Shown piece by piece: positions 11,825-22,168 of a stretch of DNA of 64,000 bases. The stretch spans positions 1,426,001 through 1,490,000 of the forward strand of contig JAULSN010000009.1 of the NCBI GenBank assembly GCA_033439765.1. Direction: 5' to 3'. How positions within the stretch are numbered: position 1 is the first letter of the stretch; each line of letters opens with the position of its first letter. The notes beneath the pieces were generated by a model. That model did not search any database. It was not told where the DNA came from and saw nothing but the letters and a program-made list of their open reading frames with translations. This DNA comes from Lasiosphaeria ovina. Lineage: Eukaryota > Ascomycota > Sordariomycetes > Sordariales > Lasiosphaeriaceae. Made by a program: the position numbers and the translations under genes.

Positions 11825-13020
11825 GGGGGGAGGGTTTAGAGAAGAGTAGGAGGGATTATGTCTGTTATGCACGACTAATCATATAAGGTCAGCATCTATC
11901 AGAAAGGTGATGACATGGGATATAGCGAGGTAGCTTGGCACTGAAAAAAAGAAAAGAAAAAGCTATTTGTACAGAAACAGAGGTGGGAGTGCCCGTCCGT
12001 ATAGGTGGTAGTGAGATGTCGACGGTTTGGCGGAGACTTGGGTTAAAGAGTCTGGCTAGAAGAACATCCAATGGTCACTCGACAACGTACACGAATGAAG
12101 GAGGAATCGGAGGAGTGAGAGTCAGAGTCAGAGTCAGAGTCAGAATAAGAGTTAGAGATGGACACATTCCAATAGACACATTCTGTGAGACGGGGAAATA
12201 TTCTACAAGGAACGATAATTGCTACAGAGGCCACTGCTCATTGCTCGATAAGCTCTTGTGTTTAGGCTCCTTTGGCTTTCTTCTACGTGATCTCGCGGCA
12301 TACCCGCGGCACCTAGACTCATAACCTGTTAGAAAGAAAGGGATTCAGGGCTGAGTGGATCCCTGGCACTCATTACCGGAGCGCTAGTGAGCCTGAATCA
12401 CCACAGTGACGAAAGACGAATACCACAGATAAGTTGATAGATCTTCTGGCTACAAGCCAGAACTACAAGACAGATCACACAAGCAATACAATCAAGCAGT
12501 TGCAACCCCATCAATCCCAGAGTATTCCAGAGTGCATTGTTTCTGACACAACCCCCCCCCCCCCCCCCCCCCCAGACTCACATGACGCTATTCCCACATG
12601 ACGCGGGGCACCACCCACACCCCAAATGGAAAGGGGTACCCACAAGGGTTAGGGTTTTCTGCGGCCAAAGTCAGTTCTCAACAACCAGAGTAGTATTCTT
12701 GCAAATAAACAGAGTAAACATTGTAGATATTCCTGCCTGCTGATGTAGGTAGAATCGGGGAAACTTGTCGTGGATAAGTAACGAGATCTATTTGGCGGGC
12801 ATACCGCCAAACTTTGAAGCATTCTGGATGATGGAGAGCACTTTGTGCGATGATGGCGGAGCCGGCCTTTGCGGAGCTGGTGACGGATGCGCGGCATACG
12901 CGGTTAATATTGCGGATTGTGCAGGACGACGCGACGAGGACGGACAATGCCATGGTGAAGGGGTCGTTGAGCATCTATGCGATGCACCATGTCATGTCAT
13001 GCCGGGCGTCATGAAGCCAA
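11825..13020. other. Intergenic with simple repeats
   Basis: No gene recognised in this 1.2 kb. Visible: an AGAGTC hexamer array at about 12117-12145, a run of 22 C residues at 12552-12573, and a two-unit telomere-like AGGGTTAGGG at about 12646-12656. A plus-strand frame at 12850-13010 reads like a helical protein scrap (FAELVTDAR, LRIVQDDATRTDNAM) but I cannot assign it. Confidence 0.4.
12552..12573. repeat. Homopolymer run of 22 C
   Basis: Twenty-two consecutive C residues. Such runs are unstable and error-prone in sequencing; the exact length is uncertain. Confidence 0.9.
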
Positions 13021-13089
13021 TTCGAGGTCTTCAAGGGCATGACGGGCTTCAAGAAGGTTGTATCGCTCGGCGGCTGGGACTCACCTTAA
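13021..13089 (+). pseudogene. Possible GH18 chitinase fragment
   Basis: A 22-codon frame ending in TAA reads FEVFKGMTG, then FKKVVSLGGWDSP. This matches the family-18 chitinase strand that carries the SxGG motif (fungal members read like VKKxLSFGGW). Nothing else of the enzyme is visible on either side, so this is at most a tiny relic and could be chance. Confidence 0.35.
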
Positions 13090-13172
13090 TGCAGCGGCAG
13101 CCCAGGGCCGCGCCCAACAACGGAAATTGCTGAGGGCAATCCATGCGTAATGCATACAATCCAATCCCTGAA

Positions 13173-13342
13173 TGTTTGTTGGCGTGGTACTTTTCAAGAT
13201 CCAAATGGCCTTGGCATCATACGACTTGCCGTAAAGGTTTTTCGCTAAGTGAGGTAATAGCTATTTGAATCTCTATTATGGAATCCTAGAGGTCTATTCC
13301 TTCTCTAGAAACACCTATTAAAGACCCTTCTTAGTCGGTCAA
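13173..13342. repeat. Left arm of 170-bp inverted repeat
   Basis: Nearly identical to the reverse complement of 14131-14300. Shared anchors include TGTTTGTTGGCGTGGTACTT, GAATCCTAGAGGTCTATTCC and the closing AGTCGG. Part of it (about 13210-13310) is homologous, in the same orientation, to the leader of the intact HNH gene. Confidence 0.9.
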
Positions 13343-13357
13343 TTTTTTCTTTTCTTT

Positions 13358-13836
13358 TTATGAGCACTCCCTTCCACGTTAGTTGCGTTACGGCGCTCAG
13401 AAACGTCCACCACACATAACGGGCCCTCGGCCGCGCCTCGTTCAGGAACTGCAACCGGTGTCCGCGTAGGCCGGCTAAGTTCTCGAATTCGAGTTTTTAA
13501 ACCTCCTTCGGGAACACTACCTCCTTCATAGTCGAATGCGTTGCGTCCAAGACCGCAATGCGGTACTCTCTGGGATAAGTCATTTCCCAATCCTTAAGGG
13601 CCTGGTGCCGTTCGTCTTTGTCCTCCCAGGGAGCTGCGGATTTCTTTGGTTCCAAGTTGGTGTCAGGGACGAGGACCAAGAAGCCCCTATCAAGAGCCTT
13701 TTCTATATCCGCATTGAGAAAGATGCCGTTGACGGCCGAGAAGAGTTCGTCGCGGGCGCCAATACCGAAGTGGACTCCATGATGTCCGCTGAGTGCCAAA
13801 GGAAGAGATGTAAGAAGACGACGTGTCCCGGTTTAA
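13358..13836 (-). pseudogene. HNH_2 nuclease paralogue, truncated
   Basis: On the minus strand this follows the intact HNH protein from the His motif onward: HLFPLALSG, IGARDELFSAVNGIFLNADI, ALDRGFLVLVPDTN, ERHQALKDWEMTYPREYRI, then an in-frame TAA (PKEV-stop), then EFENLAGLRG, RPRARYVWWTFLSAVTQLTW. The N-terminal repeats are missing and the C-terminus stops where the left inverted-repeat arm begins. In the NGIFL motif the next His is lost (NADIEKALDRG). A dead, rearranged copy, about 80% similar by eye in the aligned stretches. Confidence 0.85.
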
Positions 13837-14130
13837 GGGCATATATATACTGGGTTTACTGGGTCTTCCTGGGGTAGGCCCAGAAATGGGACCTAACCCC
13901 CGCGAAAAGTTAACATTTCTCCTTAGTCCCAATAATTGTCTAAACCAGCTTCGGTGTCTTTCCTGAGCAGGCTCTGAGAAGCGCCTGAGTAGCGCCTAAG
14001 TAAAGCAGCAAGGGGTGGTGTAGGGCGATCGGGGTCAGAGAGAGCAACTTTCCCGCACAACAACAGCTCTACATTCCAATCCTTAAATGTTTGTTAGCGT
14101 GGTACTTACGAAGGAAAAGAAGATAACAAA

Positions 14131-14300
14131 TGAACCGACTAGGAAGGGTCTCTCATAGGTGTTTCTAGAGAAGGAATAGACCTCTAGGATTCCAAAATAG
14201 GGATTCAAATAGCTAATACCTCCCTTGGCGAAAAGCCTTTACGGCGAGTCGTATGATGCCAAGGCCATTTGGATCTTGAAAAGTACCACGCCAACAAACA
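14131..14300. repeat. Right arm of 170-bp inverted repeat
   Basis: Reverse complement of 13173-13342 with scattered mismatches. In minus orientation it supplies the HNH-type leader for the minus-strand paralogue. A further 40-bp piece at about 14071-14108 (CCAATCC, AAATGTTTGTTAGCGTGGTACTT) repeats the start of the left arm (13160-13193) in direct orientation. Confidence 0.9.
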
Positions 14301-14315
14301 AGCAATCCTCCTCAT

Positions 14316-14545
14316 AACCCCAACTCGTTGGAACAGAAAGAAGTCCTCAAGGGGACAAGGTACCGGTACTGGGGTACTCACGGAAGATACGTGCAGAAGA
14401 ATATACTCCTCGGCTTCGTCAACGAGATTGGACACGATGTCAGCAGTATCACTGAGTCCATTATGGATTACGCTGTTGGGGAGGGGAGAGGGCCATACTA
14501 ATCTGAAACCAGACCCGTTAGGTCTTGCCATCGTCAGCATCGTGC
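14316..14545 (+). pseudogene. HNH_2 nuclease paralogue, C-terminal fragment
   Basis: Plus-strand frames match the C-terminus of the intact protein: QKEVLKGTRY, WGTHGRYVQKNILLGFVNE, IGHDVSSITESIMDYAV, then a frame change and NLKPDPLGLAIV. It begins right after the right inverted-repeat arm and fades into unrelated sequence near 14545. Confidence 0.8.
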
Positions 14546-15237
14546 TCTCGGTTCCTTTCAAGTCGGAGCACAGGCCGCGCCGTAGTGGGGGCACGTTCGC
14601 GGCCGTCGCGAGCTGGCCCTATTCTCGGTCGCCAGTCTTGCGGGGGTGGGCGCAGTGGAGGTTGGCGTTGGTGGGGTTGTTGGGGTCCATGTTGCTGAGA
14701 GAGCTGGTGTTTGCCATGGGTGGACTAGATGAGGGAGGGAGGTTTGGGAGGGAGGCTTGGGAGTGTGTGGGTTTGGGGGAAGCGTGGCTTGAGGGTAATT
14801 TATTCGTCTTCAACGACTGGTTGTTAATACAATGGCTTTATTTGGCCATTCTAAAAAATGCCCGCGAGCCTTTGTCCATAATTTAGCCGTTTTTGCAAGC
14901 AACGGAAGCCGAGACGCAGAAAAACAGCGTTCCGCATGAGATCTATCCAGTGTTCCCTAGATCCTTTTCTCCTTCCATTTAGGTCCCTTCTTGTGACTAC
15001 GTATTATACATGAGAGTTGGTATCACGATCGCATCAGACTGTACGTAGCGGGACAGGCCCAAGTCCATGTCCATTTAAAAACGCGCTGACACAAATGCGC
15101 TGCTAACAGCCCATTACCACGATACTAACAGCAAAGGAGCCATTGGCACCAGCTCGCCCGAACTCTCCAGGCTCTTCGACAGATCCAGAGCCTTCGACCT
15201 CTGGCTTCGCAGGCTCGTTGCCGCCTCGACTGCGGGC
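14546..15237. other. Intergenic, GGGA/GGTT-rich
   Basis: A minus-strand frame starting at an ATG near 14718 (MANTSSLSNMDPNNPTN) runs only 33 codons and has no recognisable domain. Purine-rich GAGGGAGG repeats lie at 14725-14790. Nothing else seen. Confidence 0.35.
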
Positions 15238-16440
15238 TCATGCGCCGCCTCGGGGGTCTGCATGAGGCCGGTGTCCCAGCTCGCTTGACACCATCTCTCC
15301 CGACATCACTGCCGGCTGGCTCCCAGCCAAGCCCGGCTCTCCAAGCTTCTCAAGCAGCGCAGCGACGAGGCGCTCGCGCAGGGTATCATAGGGTCGGAAG
15401 GGAAGTGGCTCTCGCTCAATGTCGAGCGAGGCCTCCTCAGGAGCGGGGTCGTTGGGCTGGTCTAGCTTGCGGAAGAAGGCGGTCGATACAGCGGCCGAGT
15501 AGAGATACAAATACTCGCTATCTTTCCAGTCCGTCAAATGAGCACTACCTGTGTTTCGCAATGATGACGGACGTCAGTTGTAGCTTGCAGCAGCGAAATT
15601 GGGCCCATCGGCAAGGTCAAACCACACCTTTGTAGCGTCGCCCTCCCCACCACCCTTAGGCAAGCGTTCGCGCCCTTGCTTGCAGTCTTTTCTTCTCCTC
15701 TTCTGCGCTAGTGCTATCAGCAGTCCTGCGAAGTAGGCGTCGTTGAGCGGGTCGGCGGGGGTCAGGCGCCGCATCTTGCGCTTGTAGATGCGGAAGACGG
15801 GCATGTTGTCCCGGAATTTCCTGTCGATCGGCGGCTCGAGCTTCTTCTTGCGAAGAAGTCCCAGCTCGGACAGTTCCAGATAGGCTATGCACGGCGCCCC
15901 ATCCCCTTCGCGCTCGGTCTCGGTACTTCCATCTGGCCCGCTTGTGGTTGTGGTGCGCTCGACGCGCTCGCCCGCTCGCCCGCTTGCCGCAAGTCGTAGA
16001 AGTAGTAAGGGATCCGGCTCGCCTGTCGGCCCGCAAACCGAAACCAGACCGCGTCGACCCTAAAGAGCCGCGTCCAAAACAGGGTTAGCCAACGCCAACT
16101 TCAAGGGGGGGGGGAGATTATAGGTCAGGGGACTCGCTTTGACTGGTCGAACGGGCTGCCTTCAAAGTGGGCAACGAGGGCCGTAACGGCGTCCCGCTTT
16201 CACCAGATGTCGCGACGGCGCGAAAGGCACTGTGCCCACTCGCTGACCGTTGAGGGCTCGAACGGCGCCCAAGGGTCTCTAGGGGGGCGTGGCGGCGTCG
16301 GAGGCCGAGGCCGAGGCCGAGGGCCTGGCGCGACAAAGCGACACGAGAGCAGCTGCAGGTGGCGGTCGGTCCAGGCCACGGGCGCGACGAAGAGGCGCTC
16401 GCGTCAGTGGGCTCTCAGAATGTCGTTTATAGACTGATCT
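15238..16440 (-). pseudogene. Fungal orphan-family gene, frameshifted
   Basis: I recognise no named domain. Reading 5' to 3' on the minus strand in three frames gives a plausible protein: ERLFVAPVAWTDRHLQLLSC, then PWAPFEPSTVSEWAQCLSRR ending at a TGA, FEGSPFDQSKR, VWFRFAGRQ and PYYFYDLRQAGE, then after a 1-nt shift near 15975 CIAYLELSELGLLRKKKLEP, MPVFRIYKRKMRRLTPADPL, NDAYFAGLLIALAQ, and finally DSEYLYLYSAAVSTAFFRKL and PFRPYDTLRERLVAALLEKL to a TGA at 15238. The region between the last two parts (about 15560-15625) may be an intron. At least one frameshift and one or more nonsense codons make this copy doubtful. The look is of a multicopy fungal hypothetical family; the function is unknown to me. 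Confidence 0.5.
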
Positions 16441-16993
16441 CGTCGTTGGGACATTGCATTTTCGTGCAGTCCTTTCTTTTTTGTGTTTTGTTGACTGTTT
16501 TCTGTTGTCGGCTGGAGCTGGCGACGGGACGAATTGCGGGGCAGGAATGCACGCGCACAAGCATGGCTGCGTCGCGCGGCCCCACCACCCTGTGACGTCC
16601 GAAGAGCGACACTCCAGCAAGCAACTTCCCAACTCCTTTCTTGTACACGACTTATTCGATACGCAATTAAATGACGCCTGAACTCACACCATTCAGCTCA
16701 CTCCATTCAGCTTGATAGCTCTTATTGTGCAGCGTTGCCTCCGTGTAGATTTGTCCCCCTTGCCTTTCAGAGTAAACCCTCAGGCACTAGGTCACTCGTG
16801 AAGCTCGGAGCATAAAAACTTCCGCGCCGTGGTCCTCGTGTAACAACGCCAAGTGAGGCTAGAACTCAGCGGGGGTCCACTACACCTCTTAGTTAGGCAG
16901 CAGCGAAAAAGGAGGAAACTGCTAGATCCTGTTATAGGCCACGACGATTTACTTCAGAATTTTGTATTTCTGACAGCATATTGCCCAACTATC

Positions 16994-17415
16994 ATGGCTC
17001 CTCGAGCGTACTTTCCCTTCGTGACGACTGAGGCCAGGTTCCAAGAGGTCTTCGATACAGAACAAGGCATGTGCTTCCAGGACGCCGCGGCTTCAGGTAG
17101 CAAGTGGAGCCGCCAGCATCTTCCTGCCTGCCGCGTTGTGTGCCTGCCGCGTTATGTGCAACCCGACCCAAGGGCCGGTCCTTCCTTCGCTGAGGGAGTC
17201 TTCGATCACGCCTGTGTCGGCGCACGGCGACCAGGTGGCCGAGTATTTGGCCGGGCTAGACGTTGAGCACCGCCATCTGTGCGAATCGCAGCTCGTCCGC
17301 ATCTACGGCGTCTCGCTCGGCCAGATATGGGCAGGCCTCGGGGCGTTCGAAATGGAAATGACGGGGAGCGACACCGACGAGGCGCCGCCGAGTAACGGCA
17401 GCGGCGACGACGATA

Positions 17416-17447
<32 letters not shown>

Positions 17448-18283
17448 AACGACGGCGACGACAGCAACGACGATGACATTGGGCAGCCGCAGCAGAAGCG
17501 CGCGCGTCGCCAGGCCGCACACGAGGGCTACATCGTTACTGGCGTTCGGTACCGCCCGCGCCTCGACGACCGCTCGCCCTGCCGTTCCTGCCTCGAGTCG
17601 GGCAGACCTGTCGTACCACCTCGCCGCCCCCGTCTACGCCTACTTCCTCCACGCCTGGTGGCACGGCGAACGCGCTTCCCCCCCAAGACCCGGCCTCGTG
17701 TCTCGACGCCGCCGAGACCTTTCTCCGCGTCTATGACACCGTCGCATGCCTGCACCTCCTCGCTGACCGGGGCGCCGCCAGCAGGCTAGTAGTGTCCCTA
17801 GCACCTCTTGCTGTCGGTGAGCTGACCGGCGTAGGTCTCTCGTGCTCGCCCCAACCCTCGGCGTCCAAGCCCCCCGACCCCTTGTCAGCGAGGAGCTGCT
17901 CTCTCGGCAGCAAGTCGACGACGCCGCCACACTCTCCGAACTACTGTTCCCCCCCACCCCCTCGTCGCCCTCGGCGTCCGGCTAGGTCTGTACTCTAGCT
18001 TATATATCCGATCTTGCTCGAGTCAGGCGCCTACGTTTGTTTACCTGCGAATCTGTATGTGAATGTAAATCTGTGCCTGCCTGTGGTCCCTCGTGGCCTC
18101 GCCTGGTCCTCTACGCCTCCTCGTGACGCCCGCCCTGCACTCGTCCGCCGCCACCGCTTCGTCGCCATTTTGCCGCCGCACCTGCCTGTAGGTATATTCA
18201 TCGTCCCCCCGGGCCAGCCGGCCCGCATGCCAGCCAGCCCGCAGCCCCGCAGGCTCGGCAAGGCCCTGCAGGAGCTTGCATAG
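16994..18283 (+). pseudogene. Unrecognised fungal gene with acidic tract, frameshifted
   Basis: Starts MAPRAYFPFVTTEARFQEVF at ATG 16994. After a probable short intron or frame change near 17095 it continues VSAHGDQVAEYLAGLDVEHR, ESQLVRIYGVSLGQIWAGL, an Asp/Asn run coded by GAC repeats (17410-17475), QQKRARRQAAHEGYIVTG, then in alternating frames DLSYHLAAPVYAYFLHAWWH, DAAETFLRVYDTVACLHLLA, and a last part near 18150-18283 reading HRFVAILPPHLPVGIFIVPP to a TAG. No family recognised. The alternating frames suggest one or more indels. Head-to-head with the gene at 15238-16440, about 550 bp apart. Confidence 0.45.
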
Positions 18284-20062
18284 CTTCGCCTCCGGCCCCC
18301 TGGGTTGTCTCTGCCCGTCTTTGGTCTTACTGTGGTTCTGTTGACGCGCCGCTGCTTTTGGTTTCTGGCCGGCGTTTAGTCTGGTTGTGGTTCGGTCGGG
18401 TTGTCCTCTGCGTTGCTTTGTGGTTGACGTGTGGCGCGGTTGTGGTGAGGCTCGTTGTGAGGGTCGTGATTTGGTCGAGTTTCCCTGCGTGTGGTTGTTT
18501 GGTCGGTTGTAGTTCGGTCGGGTCGTCCCGCGTGCGGTGGTCTGGTCGGGCTGTGGTTCGGTCTAGTCGTCCCGCGTGCGGCGGTTTGGTCGGCGCTTGG
18601 TCGGGTTGTGGTTCGGTCGCCCTCCACGTTGTCCTCGGCGCGCAATTTTAAGGCTGCGGCCTGGTCCTTGCGCGGTCTGCTGCCCGGGCATGCTCCCTGC
18701 CTCATCCCGGCCGCTGTTTCGTCCGACTTGTCGCCACCACTTCCATCCTTGCTTGCTGCACACGCCTTTCCTTTCACGTTTTCTGGCAGCCCGCCATGAC
18801 GGCGAGACCTACCACGCGCCGGCGCCCGCGCCGCCGTCGTCGACGCCCTCGCCTTTTGACCGCGGCTGTCGCCCAGACCCTTCAAGGGCCCGCCGCCTCA
18901 CTCCAACCTCAGTCTGCTCTCCCACTATGTCCTGTACTTTGTGGCCCAACCCTTGACTGCAGCGACCTGGCGCCTTGCCTCGCCTCGCCTTCCAGCCCCC
19001 ACCCAAAAAAAACTCGGTCAACCCTTGGCAAGCCGTCTCGCGTCTGCTTCCGCTCAACCTTTGCGCCCTTCTCTGCGGTCAAGTTGCGCCTGCCTTTTCT
19101 TCGTGGTCGCCCCGCGCCAGCCTTTTCTCTGTAGTCGCCTCGTGCCGGGTTTTTCCCTGCAGCTACCTCGCGCCTGCCTTTTCTCGGCTTCCGGCCCAAA
19201 AACTGGCCCTCCTCGTCTCTTGCCGCCAGGGCGACGGCGAGCTCGTCCTCTTGGGGTCTCGTCTACCCAGCAATTTCGTTCACTTCACCTGCTCTTTCCC
19301 TTGTTTGTGCCTGTGCCTGCGAGTGCTGGTCGAATGCTACATGTCTTGTCTTGTGTGAAGCAATTTGTGCTCCTTTGTCTGGTTGGGGTTGCCCCACACC
19401 CGCGCCTGCCTTTCTCTGCAGTGAGTGAGTGACCTGGCGCCTCGTCCCGACTTCCAGCCCTAAAACTCCATCCTTGACAGCCATCTCGGCCCTCGAGTGC
19501 TTCTCTAGTCAGACACGCCGTGCCGGCCATTTCTCTGCAGTCACTTCGTGCCGACAATTCCTCTGCAGTCGCCCCAGCCTGCCATTTCTTTCTTGGCACT
19601 CACTTCGTGCCGACCATTCCTCTGCAGTCGCCCCGGCCTGCCATTTCTTTCTCGGCACTCACTTCGTGCCGACTATTTCTCTCCAGTCGCCCCGCGTCTC
19701 GTTGGCCTTTGATCATCCCGACTTTAATCACGTCGAGATGCGGCGTAACGTCGACCTCGCCCACCCCGCCGCCCTTGGCGTCCGCCTCCACCGCCTAGAG
19801 CGTGGCCAACGCCGGCTCCGAGGCCGGATGCGCCTGCTTCGAGGTCGGATGCGCTTGCTTCAACGGCGCCTGACACGGCTCCGTACCAACGCCCCCAATG
19901 CCCGACCCCCGACGCCAGCCTCCCCCGCCCCCGCCACCGTTCGCCGGTGTCGACTGTGGTGTGGGCTGGGCTGGGCTGGGCTGGGCTGGCCGTGATTGTA
20001 TGGGCTGGCATGCTCGTGCTGGTTTGGGCTGGGCTGGCTGCCGTTTTGGAGGTGAAGCGCAA
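18284..20062. other. GC-rich spacer with degenerate short repeats
   Basis: 18300-18650 is built from degenerate GTTCGGTCGGGTTGT-like units. 19040-19700 is built from CTGCCTTTTCTCTGCAGTCG-like units. 19963-19989 is a TGGGC pentamer array. A plus frame at 19720-19890 has an Arg/Leu-rich composition (MRLLRGRMRLLQRRL) that itself comes from a small repeat. I find no convincing gene. Confidence 0.4.
19520..19692. repeat. 59-bp minisatellite, about 2.5 to 3 copies
   Basis: The sequence CACTTCGTGCCGAC starts at 19541, 19600 and 19659, a strict 59-bp period, each followed by CTCTGCAGTCGCCCC (or CTCCAGTCGCCCC) and the first two by CCTGCCATTTCTTTC. Looser copies of the same words extend upstream to about 19040. 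Confidence 0.8.
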
Positions 20063-20332
20063 TGTCATGGTCGTCAGGGACTTCAGGAGAAGGCGTCACG
20101 TAAGGGGCACGTGACCCATGTTGATACCCGCTAAAGGGCAGGGAAGCCCGCTGTAGGGTGGGGGAGGCCCACCCAGGGCTCAGGGACGCACGGGCTCTCG
20201 GCCGTGCGTATATAAAGACGAACGGGCTTGCGGAGACTTCGCTGCGGGCCAGAGATTAGTGCTACATACCAATACCACCTACCCTTTGTTGCCTCTGCCA
20301 CTCTCGACACTCTTGTCCCAAAGACCCTTACA
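20063..20332 (+). mobile_element. Solo LTR, 270 bp, target duplication CGCAA
   Basis: Begins TGTCATGG, ends CCCTTACA, and is flanked by CGCAA at 20058-20062 and 20333-20337, a perfect 5-bp target site duplication. A TATA-like GCGTATATAAAG lies inside at about 20204, as expected of an LTR promoter. The same sequence occurs at 47575-47826. No internal retroelement sequence is adjacent, so it is a recombination-derived solo LTR. The superfamily cannot be told from the LTR alone. Confidence 0.9.
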
Positions 20333-20426
20333 CGCAAGGATTGAAGGAGCGCGCGGAATGGGAAGAGACCTATAGCGAAACCCACCTACCGTAGTATTAA
20401 TATGTCAAGGGTTCGACCCGCGGGTG

Positions 20427-21094
20427 TTATGACCCTTCAGCTTCTTTGAGTCCTCCATCTTGACTGCACCGGGAGCAGTGGACTTGACCTTCATTTTTGT
20501 AGGTTTCTCGGGGACAGCTGCGCGCTTCGACTGTAATAGTATATGTTAGCAAGAAGTTAGGTGGGATCGATCCAATAGGTAGATGTTCTTACTCTTAGAC
20601 GGAGTGGAAGACGACGAAACGTAATCGAGGACCTTGCGCTTCGAAGGGGTTGTAATAGTCTCCTTGTCCTCGATATTCTCGTCGCTGGCCTCCTTCAACT
20701 CGTTGTTCATGGTATCCGCCGGGGGGCTGACGTCGTCGTTGTCGGAGTTGTAGGACTCGTACTCATTGTAGTGCTTGCTCTTGTCCTTCTTGTTGGAGAA
20801 GACGTCATCGTCCTCGTCTTCGGTGAAGACTGTAGATATTAGCTTGGCGCCGATAAGGGTCGTGGGATAACACTTACCCTCGTTGACGGCCTTGTAGGCG
20901 CGGCTGAGGGACATTCCTTGCTCTTTGGCGGTACGTACCACCGCGCGCAAGGCGGTGTCTATGCCGTCTAAAACCGACATCTTGTGACGACGATATTCAG
21001 CAGGTGTGAATAGAAACGCGTGCCTCCTATTGTTTGATTCGTCTAAATAGAAAGCCTGAGTCCGCGGCCTGAGCCCCACCCCGCAGTCTTCCAT
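20427..21094 (-). CDS. Unrecognised small acidic/lysine-rich protein, three exons
   Basis: Model: exons 21094-20878, 20829-20593 and 20530-20427, 185 aa, with two short introns (48 and 62 nt) having GTAAGT/GTAAGA donors, CTAAT/CTAAC branch points and CAG acceptors. Starts MEDCGVGLRPRTQAF; then LFTPAEYRRHKMSVLDGIDT and VRTAKEQGMSLSRAYKAVNE, a plausible helical domain; then an acidic low-complexity part (EDEDDDVFSNKKDKS) and a Ser/Lys-rich tail. A different frame of the last exon, open to 20405, reads KRAAVPEKPTKMKVKST and may be the true tail if the second splice differs. No family recognised. Divergent from the next gene. Confidence 0.5.
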
Positions 21095-21199
21095 CGCGTG
21101 GCCTGGCCTGCTCAATTTCTTTTCCTTGTCCTCCTCCACGCAACGCAAGCGCAGAGGTCTTCTCTCTTTGTGTTTCCGACTGTCATACGCACATTATAA

Positions 21200-21981
21200 T
21201 CGCATCAGCATCTCTGGCGTTCTTGCAGCCTCCGCAATCATCAAGTCGTCTGCCGCTTTCGCCATCTCCGACCCCTCCGACTCCAACAACTCAGAGGTCA
21301 ACATTGAAGTCTCGGGCCCCTACGAGCCAGTCATGGCCGCAGTTCGTCTTCACTATATCTCACCGGCGTTCTTCATAAGGCTAACAGTTGACTTGCAGTT
21401 CACCCACCGATTCAATGAAGTTTGGAACGATAACAAGCTCTGGGAGAATGTTGACCAACGAGGCCTTGACCACCATGGCCAATGCAATCCTAGGCCTGAG
21501 GAGCAACGGTGCCCAGATGACCGTCGATGATGAAGAGGATGCCAACGAGGATAGCGACGAGACTGAGGAAGACGATAGCGAGACCGATGATAAGTACGAA
21601 GACAGCGACAACAAGGACAGTGATGACGACGACGACGACGACGACGACGACGGCGACGATAATATGTTTGATGCTACCAATTCTTACGCGCCGGTCGGCA
21701 TCAAGCTCCAGATCAGCGACAGTTTCACCACTAAAGACCTCGGAGCGCCTTCGAGCTGCCGCGTGTGACGCCCTCGCTAGCTTCATTGTCATGGTCAACC
21801 AGCGCAATTCAAGCGGGTCCCACACCCTGACAGAAGCCGAAGCCCGAGTTATTACCACCGTGTTTTTCAAGGACATGGTGGGTACAGCCCTTATTCGGGC
21901 CGCTGCTGTCGTTTCTGAGGCCGAATATTACAATCAATCGACCAGGGTCGCAGCTTTGAGCAACGACGAGCATGCGCCTGG
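21200..21981 (+). pseudogene. Host gene split by the Copia insertion, 5' part
   Basis: Plus-strand coding pieces: SAAFAISDPSDSNNSEVNIE and SGPYEPVMAAV, then after a probable intron (acceptor near 21400) FTHRFNEVWNDNKLWEN, TTMANAILGLRSNGAQMTVD, a long Asp/Glu tract coded by GAC/GAT repeats (21530-21660), FDATNSYAPVGIKLQISDSF, and after a frame change near 21740 RAAACDALASFIVMVNQRN and TEAEARVITTVFFKDMVGTA. It ends abruptly at 21981, where the Copia LTR starts. Unrecognised family. Confidence 0.5.
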
Positions 21982-22168
21982 TGTCGGAAGAAGCCGCATT
22001 TGAGCCACAACTGGGCGCAGGTGGCGTATATGCTAGGCCACCTACGGCCTAGGCAATGTAAGCCGCATGCCGCTCAAAGCTACGGTATCAAGGCTATGCC
22101 CACCTTTCTTTCTTCTTCCTAATACAAGCACTCTTTTGCCCTGATTATGCATACCGTTGTATGTAATA
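21982..22168 (+). repeat. Left LTR of the outer Copia element
   Basis: 187 bp, starting TGTCGGAAG. The last bases are GTAATA where the right LTR has GTAACA, a C-to-T change that destroyed the canonical CA end. Otherwise it differs from the right LTR at only a few C/T or G/A positions. Confidence 0.93.

Noticed and set aside
17256..17522. Open frame rich in Val/Arg opposite the acidic gene
   Set aside because: It is the antisense reading of the GAC repeat in the plus-strand gene and has no features of its own.
20405..20425. GGTTCGACCC resembling a tRNA T-loop
   Set aside because: No matching anticodon or acceptor stems around it; the site is within or next to the end of a minus-strand gene.
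21381..21876. Minus-strand poly-Ser and poly-Val frames
   Set aside because: Ant-sense translation of the Asp/Glu codon tract; compositional only.
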